In this document: in pieces, positions 59,158 to 64,000 of the stretch
How the letters are laid out: the number at the start of each line of letters is the position of its first letter
Position numbering within the stretch: position 1 is the stretch's first letter
Source: Castellaniella defragrans_A
Lineage (GTDB): Bacteria; Pseudomonadota; Gammaproteobacteria; Burkholderiales; Burkholderiaceae_B
DNA: 64,000 nucleotides
Assembly (NCBI RefSeq): GCF_040394755.1
Contig: NZ_JBEBRQ010000010.1
Reading direction: 5' to 3' (one strand)
Position numbers and translations under genes: made by a program
Notes under the pieces: model-generated
The model's input: the letters and a program-made list of their open reading frames with translations, nothing else
Databases searched by the model: none
What the model was told of the DNA's origin: nothing

Positions 59158-60510
59158 TCATCGCATGGTCACGAATTCCTCGGCGGCCGTGGGGTGGATC
59201 GCCACGGTGTCGTCGAAATCCTTTTTGGTGGCGCCCATCTTGAGCGCGACGGCGAAGCCTTGCAGCATCTCGTCCATGCCGAAGCCGATGCCGTGGATAC
59301 CGACGATTTTTTCGTCGGCGCCGGCGCAGACGAGTTTCATCCGGCAGGGCTGACGGTGGCGGGTCACCGCCGTGTACATGGCGGTGAATGCGGTCTGGTA
59401 GACCTTGACGGCTGCATCGCCGTAGCGTTCCCGGGCTTGGGGCTCGGTCAGGCCGACCGTGCCGATGGGTGGGTGGCTGAACACCACGGTGGGGACGTTA
59501 TCGTAGTCGAGCCGTTCATGGGGTTTGCCATTGAACAGCCGTTCGGATAGGCGGCGGCCGGCCGCCACCGCGACCGGTGTGAGTTCGATCTGGCCGGTGA
59601 CGTCGCCGACCGCGTAGATGCCGGGCACGCTGGTGTTCTGGTATTCGTCGACCGCGATGTAGCCTCGCGCCTCCAGCGCGACACCGGCAGCCTCCAGCCC
59701 CAGGGCCGAAGTGGCGGGCTCGCGGCCGATGGCCCAGAGCACGCAGTCGGTTTCGTGGCTGGCGCCGTTCTTGAAGCGCAGCGTCAGGCTGCCGTCGGCA
59801 TTGCGGCTCAGGGATTCGGGATCGGAATCGGGGTGCAACGCGGGCCCCTCGGCGCGCATGACCTCCATCAGCGTGTCGCGCAGCAGCGGGTCGAAGCGGC
59901 GCAGGGCGGCGTCCTTGCGGACGAACAGGTGCGTGTCCGTGCCCAGGGCGTTGAGGACGCCCGCGAGTTCGACGGCGATATAGCCCGCGCCGACGATGGC
60001 GGCGCGCCGGGGCAGCGCGTCGAGCGCGAAAAAACCGTCTGAGTCGATGCCGTGTTCAGCGCCCGGGATATCAGGGCGGGAGGGGCGGCAGCCGGTGGCG
60101 ATCAGGATATGGTCGGCGGTGTAACGGTCGTCGCCGACCGCGAGGGTGTGCGCATCGAGGAAGCGGGCGGCGCCCGCGATCAGATCGACGCCGTTCTTGT
60201 CCAGGCCCGACTGGTAAGAGGCATGGATCCGGTCGATGTAGGCGCTGCGGTTGCCAACCAGCCGCGCCCAGTCGAGGCGGCCCAGGGTCGCGTCGAAGCC
60301 GTAGTCCGGGCCGTAGTGGCGGATGGCCTCGGCGATCTGCGCGGCATGCCACATGATTTTTTTCGGGACGCAGCCGACGTTCACGCAGGTGCCGCCGATG
60401 ACCGCGGACTCGATCAGCGCGCATTTGCGGCCGTGCAGGGCGGCCCGGTTGACGGAGGCGATGCCGCCGCTGCCTGCGCCGATGGCGATGTAGTCGTAGT
60501 GTTTGGTCAT
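59158..60510 (-). CDS. gor: Glutathione-disulfide reductase
   Basis: NADPH-dependent FAD enzyme keeping glutathione reduced. The 450-residue protein has the FAD motif IAIGAGSGGIASVNRAA and the redox pair GGTCVNVGCVPKK (Cys42, Cys47). VGAGYIAVELAGVLNALG with downstream FVRKDAALRRFD forms the NADP site, the latter giving the phosphate-binding Arg residues. YAVGDVTG and the C-terminal HPTAAEEFVTMR carrying the active-site His complete it. It pairs functionally with gloB, which uses glutathione. It follows the nucleosidase gene by 24 bp. Confidence 0.95.
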   Translation of the reverse strand: MTKHYDYIAIGAGSGGIASVNRAALHGRKCALIESAVIGGTCVNVGCVPKKIMWHAAQIAEAIRHYGPDYGFDATLGRLDWARLVGNRSAYIDRIHASYQSGLDKNGVDLIAGAARFLDAHTLAVGDDRYTADHILIATGCRPSRPDIPGAEHGIDSDGFFALDALPRRAAIVGAGYIAVELAGVLNALGTDTHLFVRKDAALRRFDPLLRDTLMEVMRAEGPALHPDSDPESLSRNADGSLTLRFKNGASHETDCVLWAIGREPATSALGLEAAGVALEARGYIAVDEYQNTSVPGIYAVGDVTGQIELTPVAVAAGRRLSERLFNGKPHERLDYDNVPTVVFSHPPIGTVGLTEPQARERYGDAAVKVYQTAFTAMYTAVTRHRQPCRMKLVCAGADEKIVGIHGIGFGMDEMLQGFAVALKMGATKKDFDDTVAIHPTAAEEFVTMR

Positions 60511-60534
60511 GGGGAGCCTTTCGATGTCATGGGG

Positions 60535-61356
60535 TCAGCGCGCCAGGAACTGGTCGTCCGGCATGTCCGCCCGTGTGCCGGCGCGCCGGTTGGCTGGCGC
60601 AATGCCCGCTGCGAACAGGCATTGCAGTATGCCGTGGGCGTAATGGCTGGCGACCTCGCCGAGGAATGCGGGGAAGTCCTGGTGGGCCTGGTCGTCCGCC
60701 GTGTCCGAGACGGTGCGCATGACGGCGAAGGGAATGCCGTATTCGTGGCAGACCTGGGCGACGGCCGCGCCCTCCATTTCGACCGCGAGCGCCTCGGGCA
60801 GGGCTGCCCGCAGGGCCGCGACCCCGGCGGCGCTGCCGATGAACTGGTCGCCGCTGGCGATCAGGCCGCGATGCACGCGCGGCTGGGCCAGGCCGAACTG
60901 CCGCTGGATGTCCGGCCGGATTCGTTGGCGCATGGGGCCGTCCAGGAATGCCTGGGCGGCCGTTGCGAGCCGCGCGCTCAGGGCGGTGTCGGCGGCGCAA
61001 TGGCTGGTGCCCAGCAAGGGGATCTCGTGGCGGCGAAAGAAGGGGCGCGCATCCAGGTCGTGCTGGACCAGGGCGTTGGCGATCACGATGTCGCCGATCC
61101 GCAGGCCCGGCGCCACGCCGCCGGCCACGCCGGTGAAGATCACCTGATCGACGCCGAAATGCTCGATCAGCGCGGTGGCGGTGGTGGCCGCGGCGACCTT
61201 GCCGATGCGCGCGAGGGCGATGACGCAGTCATGCCCGTGGATCGTGCCGGCGGTGTAGTCGCGCAAGGCGATGCGTGTGCGGCAGCCGCCCGGTTCGAGG
61301 TCCTCGAGCAGGTGGGCGACCTCCTCGCGCAGGGCCGCCAGGATGCCGATGGTCAT
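60535..61356 (-). CDS. 5'-methylthioadenosine/S-adenosylhomocysteine nucleosidase-like protein
   Basis: Cleaves adenine from SAH and MTA. The 273-residue protein has IGILAALREEVAHLL with the expected Glu12, FTGVAGGVAPGLRIGDIVIA, and the catalytic VEMEGAAVAQVCHEYGIP with MRTVSDTADD (catalytic Asp). It is about 40 residues longer than E. coli Pfs because of an extended C-terminus (GIAPANRRAGTRADMPDDQF). It offers a second SAH-degrading route beside AhcY, which is unusual in one genome. Confidence 0.9.
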   Translation of the reverse strand: MTIGILAALREEVAHLLEDLEPGGCRTRIALRDYTAGTIHGHDCVIALARIGKVAAATTATALIEHFGVDQVIFTGVAGGVAPGLRIGDIVIANALVQHDLDARPFFRRHEIPLLGTSHCAADTALSARLATAAQAFLDGPMRQRIRPDIQRQFGLAQPRVHRGLIASGDQFIGSAAGVAALRAALPEALAVEMEGAAVAQVCHEYGIPFAVMRTVSDTADDQAHQDFPAFLGEVASHYAHGILQCLFAAGIAPANRRAGTRADMPDDQFLAR

Positions 61357-61411
61357 GCGATGCGTCCGGGCCGCAGGCCCGGACGAGGGCAGGAGTGTCC
61401 GGGCCGGATGA

Positions 61412-62194
61412 TCATTCCATGCCGGGGACGGTGTTCGAGAAGCCGCAGTCCACGTGCAGGATCTCGCCGGTGATGCCGGCCGCCAGGTCCGAGAGCAGGA
61501 AGGCCGCGGCGTTGCCGACGTCCTCGATGGTGACGTTGCGGCCGAGGGGCGATTGGGACTCGACGTATTTCAGCATGTTCGAGAAGTCCTTGATGCCGCT
61601 GGCGGCCAGGGTCTTGATCGGGCCGGCGGAGATGCCGTTGGAGCGCAGGCCGCGTGGCCCCAGCGCCGTGGCCAGGTAGCGCACGCTGGCCTCCAGCGAG
61701 GCCTTGGCCAGGCCCATCATGTTGTAGTGCGGGATGGCCTTTTCCGCGCCCAGGTAGGTCATGGTCAGCACCGCGCCGTTGCGGCCCTCCATCATGGGCA
61801 GTGCGGCCTTGGTCAGGGCCGGGAAGCTGTAGGCGGAAATGTCGTGGGCGATGCGGAAATTTTCGCGGCTCATGCCATCGAGCAGGTCGCCGGCCAGCGC
61901 GTCGCGGGGCGCGAAACCGATCGAATGCACCAGACCGTCCAGGCCGTCCCAGTGCTCGCGCAGGGTGGCGAACGCCGCCTCGATCTGGGCGTCCTCGGCG
62001 ACGTCGCAGGGGATGACGATCGAGCTGCCCAGTTCCTGGGCGAATTCCTTGATGCGATTTTCGAAGCGCTCGCCCACATAGGTGAGGGCCAGTTCGGCGC
62101 CCTGGGCGCGACAGGCCTGCGCGATGCCGTAGGCGATGGATCGGTTCGAGATCATGCCTGTGATCAGAATGCGTTTGCCGTTCAGAAAGCCCAT
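61412..62194 (-). CDS. fabI: Enoyl-ACP reductase (NADH)
   Basis: Last reduction in each round of fatty-acid elongation and the target of triclosan-type inhibitors. The 260-residue short-chain dehydrogenase-like protein starts MGFLNGKRILITGMISNRSI. The catalytic Tyr157 and Lys164 are in HYNMMGLAKASLEASVRYLA. The C-terminus is TGEILHVDCGFSNTVPGM. It is minus-strand, between mltD and the nucleosidase gene. Confidence 0.97.
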   Translation of the reverse strand: MGFLNGKRILITGMISNRSIAYGIAQACRAQGAELALTYVGERFENRIKEFAQELGSSIVIPCDVAEDAQIEAAFATLREHWDGLDGLVHSIGFAPRDALAGDLLDGMSRENFRIAHDISAYSFPALTKAALPMMEGRNGAVLTMTYLGAEKAIPHYNMMGLAKASLEASVRYLATALGPRGLRSNGISAGPIKTLAASGIKDFSNMLKYVESQSPLGRNVTIEDVGNAAAFLLSDLAAGITGEILHVDCGFSNTVPGME

Positions 62195-62242
62195 GTCTTG
62201 AAAGTCCTGTTTGGTGAAAATGCGAAAGGGGGGCGGCGGGGC

Positions 62243-63667
62243 TCAGCCCTGGACGTCGGCGCCGGGCACGCGCAGGCGCGCGCCGGTGGACAGGCTGCTG
62301 CCCTTGAGGTTGTTGAGTTTGCGCAGCGCATCCACCGAGGTGTTATAGCGCCGCGCGAGCGAATACAGCGTCTCGCCACGCCGGACCGTATGGGTGCGGG
62401 CCACGACCTTGGGTCGCATGTCCGGCGTGGCGGTTTGCGCCCGGGAAGCACTGATGACCTCGATGTCCCCGGAGAGCCGGGGGCCGGCGGCCCGCAGGGA
62501 CTTGGGCGGGGCGTCCGGGGGGCTGTCCGGCGTATAGGCGGCCAGCCGGATGCCAGGGTTGCTGCCGATCGCCCGGGAGGGAATCAGCAGGATATCGCTA
62601 TCGGCGACGGTGCGTTTCTGGCCGATGCCATTGGCCTCGCGCAATTCGCTCAGGGATACACCGTGGGATTTTGCGATCGCCGCCAGGGACTGGCCGCGCT
62701 TGGGGCGGTAGACCTGCCAGGAGCTGAGGTTGCCGGTGTAGGCCTCGAGGTTGTTGTTGAAGACCTCGACCTTGTCCGTGGGCAGGTGCAGCGCGGGGCT
62801 GTGCGAGGCCAGCATGATGGGCCGGTTGTAGGAGGGATTCAGCGCCTTGAAGTCCTCCAGGGGCATTTCGGCCAGGGCGGCGGCGACCTCGATGTCCATG
62901 TCGCGCGACTTTTGGACCGTGGTGAAGTACGGTGTGTTGTTGACTTTGGGGAGAGTGATGCCGAATTTCGCGGGTTGCGCGATGATGTTTTTGATGGCCT
63001 GCAGTTTCGGAACGTAGTTGCGGGTCTCGTCGGGCATGTCCAGCGTCAGGTAGGTCGGCTGGACGCCGGATTGCTCGGTCTTGGCCATTGCGCGCTTGAC
63101 GGAGCCTTCGCCCCAATTGTAGGACGCGAGGGCCAGATACCAGTCCCCCTGGAAGTCATACAGGTAACTGAGGTAGTCCAGGGCGGCCTGGGTCGAGGCG
63201 ACCGGATCGCGGCGCTGGTCGCGCCACCAGTCCTGCTGCAGGTTGTAGTGCAGGCCGGTGCTGGGAATGAATTGCCACAGGCCGGAGGCCTTGGAGCGCG
63301 ACAGCGCCGTCGGGTTATAGGCGCTCTCGACAAAGGGCAGCAGCGCCAGTTCGGTCGGCAGGCCGCGGCGGTTGAGCTCATCGACGATGTAATAAAGGTA
63401 TTTCCCGGCGCGCTGGCTCATCAGCAGCACCGACTGCGGATGCGCAGCGTAATAGTCGGTCCAGTAGTCGACGCGCTCGCTGTGCAGGTTGGGGATGGCG
63501 AAACCGCGCCGGATCCGGTCCCACATGTCGCGGGGGGGATGGGTCAGGTCGACGGTGCGCGAGGTGTCCTGGGCGACGTAAGCCTGCTGTTTCGACGGAG
63601 GGGTCTGAGTGGCGCAGCCCGCCAGGGCCACGAGGAGCAGCAGGAGGTAAATTCGCAGGAATCTCAT
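62243..63667 (-). CDS. mltD: Membrane-bound lytic murein transglycosylase D
   Basis: Outer-membrane lipoprotein of 474 residues that cleaves glycan strands. The lipobox is ALAGC (Cys18). The SLT domain has the catalytic Glu at about 114 in LALLPFVESAYNPTALSRSK, followed by ASGLWQFIPSTGLHYNL. Two LysM peptidoglycan-binding motifs follow: YRPKRGQSLAAIAKSHGVSL (about 340) and HTVRRGETLYSLARRYNTSV (about 425). It lies 6 bp after gloB. Confidence 0.95.
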   Translation of the reverse strand: MRFLRIYLLLLLVALAGCATQTPPSKQQAYVAQDTSRTVDLTHPPRDMWDRIRRGFAIPNLHSERVDYWTDYYAAHPQSVLLMSQRAGKYLYYIVDELNRRGLPTELALLPFVESAYNPTALSRSKASGLWQFIPSTGLHYNLQQDWWRDQRRDPVASTQAALDYLSYLYDFQGDWYLALASYNWGEGSVKRAMAKTEQSGVQPTYLTLDMPDETRNYVPKLQAIKNIIAQPAKFGITLPKVNNTPYFTTVQKSRDMDIEVAAALAEMPLEDFKALNPSYNRPIMLASHSPALHLPTDKVEVFNNNLEAYTGNLSSWQVYRPKRGQSLAAIAKSHGVSLSELREANGIGQKRTVADSDILLIPSRAIGSNPGIRLAAYTPDSPPDAPPKSLRAAGPRLSGDIEVISASRAQTATPDMRPKVVARTHTVRRGETLYSLARRYNTSVDALRKLNNLKGSSLSTGARLRVPGADVQG

Positions 63668-63673
63668 GACGGG

Positions 63674-64000
63674 CTATTTGAAGTTGTTCTTCCATTCGCG
63701 TAAACAGGCGAACACCGCCTGCGGTGTATCCAGCCGCGCGCCAGCATAGGCCGAGGCGGCGGCGCCGACCTGCGCGCTGTCCGTTCGCATGAACGGATTG
63801 GTGCGCCATTCGGCCTCGATGCTCGATGGTACGGTGGGCAAGCCTTGCTCGCGCAGCCGCGCGACATCCTGTGCGCGCTCGCGCAGCGCCGTGTTGCCGG
63901 GCTCGACTTGCAACGCCCAGCGTATGTTCGACGCGGTGTATTCGTGCGCACAGCATACGAGGGTTTGCGGGGGCAAGTTCCCAAGTTTACCCAAGGAATC
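63674..64000 (-). CDS. gloB: Hydroxyacylglutathione hydrolase (glyoxalase II), 3' part only
   Basis: The visible C-terminal 108 residues run off the right edge of the window. They contain SLGKLGNLPPQTLVCCAHEY followed by TASNIRWALQVEPGN, which is the glyoxalase II metal-His and glutathione-binding region. RTNPFMRTDS and a C-terminal ACLREWKNNFK follow. The enzyme hydrolyses S-lactoylglutathione in methylglyoxal detoxification. An in-frame TTG near the edge is not the real start; the N-terminal metallo-beta-lactamase part lies outside. Confidence 0.9.
   Translation of the reverse strand, partial: DSLGKLGNLPPQTLVCCAHEYTASNIRWALQVEPGNTALRERAQDVARLREQGLPTVPSSIEAEWRTNPFMRTDSAQVGAAASAYAGARLDTPQAVFACLREWKNNFK

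Overview
The window is GC-rich, gene-dense chromosomal DNA from a betaproteobacterium. The closest fit is the family Alcaligenaceae (Bordetella/Castellaniella/Pusillimonas-like). This rests on gene order (ahcY-holin-metF, thiD-thiE-hemL, accB-accC-prmA, glyA-nrdR-ribD), a Lys/Ala-rich histone H1-like protein, a SphB1-like subtilisin autotransporter and an SAH riboswitch. The family assignment is an inference from recognised proteins; no database search was possible.

Layout. 1-3.6 kb: methionine-cycle operon ahcY-yvlD-like-metF behind a well-formed SAH riboswitch, convergent with 5-formyl-THF cyclo-ligase. 3.6-11 kb: lytic transglycosylase slt, tRNA CCA enzyme, glutamate racemase and a subtilisin-type autotransporter. 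11-16 kb (minus strand): argJ, a MarR regulator and hemL-thiE-thiD. 16-18 kb (plus): rubredoxin, algH, ruvX and a PlsC-type acyltransferase. 18-25 kb (minus): apaH-lptG, then mtgA, a TonB-like protein, an RNase II-family enzyme and mpl. 25-31 kb (plus): Tat-dependent TlpA-like thioredoxin, accB-accC-prmA, a zinc-ribbon membrane protein, a PfkB kinase and a SlyB-like lipoprotein. 31-37.6 kb: YggT, the H1-like protein, a small lipoprotein, gltX and a long acyl-CoA-synthetase/GNAT fusion. 37.7-38.8 kb: a small accessory block with a ParE-type toxin and an unusual two-domain antitoxin, bounded by inverted repeats. 38.8-54.5 kb: mostly housekeeping (esterase, darP, pmbA, TRAP binding protein, rplM-rpsI, argC, erpA, anmK, M23 peptidase, tyrS, PEBP protein, glyA-nrdR-ribD-ribE). 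54.9-59.1 kb: tRNA-Ser(GGA) followed by an AT-rich accessory stretch holding a frameshifted small membrane gene, an orphan ORF and a large RGD-containing autotransporter. 59.1-64 kb (minus): glutathione reductase, MTA/SAH nucleosidase, fabI, mltD and the 3' part of gloB, which runs off the window.

How genes work together. AhcY, MetF, MTA/SAH nucleosidase, GlyA and 5-FCL all belong to one-carbon and methyl-cycle metabolism. Slt, MltD, MtgA, Mpl, MurI, AnmK and the M23 peptidase form a scattered peptidoglycan synthesis/recycling set. The two autotransporters, one a protease and one a probable adhesin, are the clearest host- or surface-interaction genes.

The most unusual signals are non-coding. 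There are at least two dispersed intergenic repeat families: a palindromic element resembling paired IS5-type terminal repeats, and a GGCGCC-hairpin element. There is also a perfect 50-bp palindrome between slyB and yggT and a 42-bp near-perfect palindrome after the toxin gene. No CRISPR array, rRNA operon, prophage or complete insertion sequence was seen.
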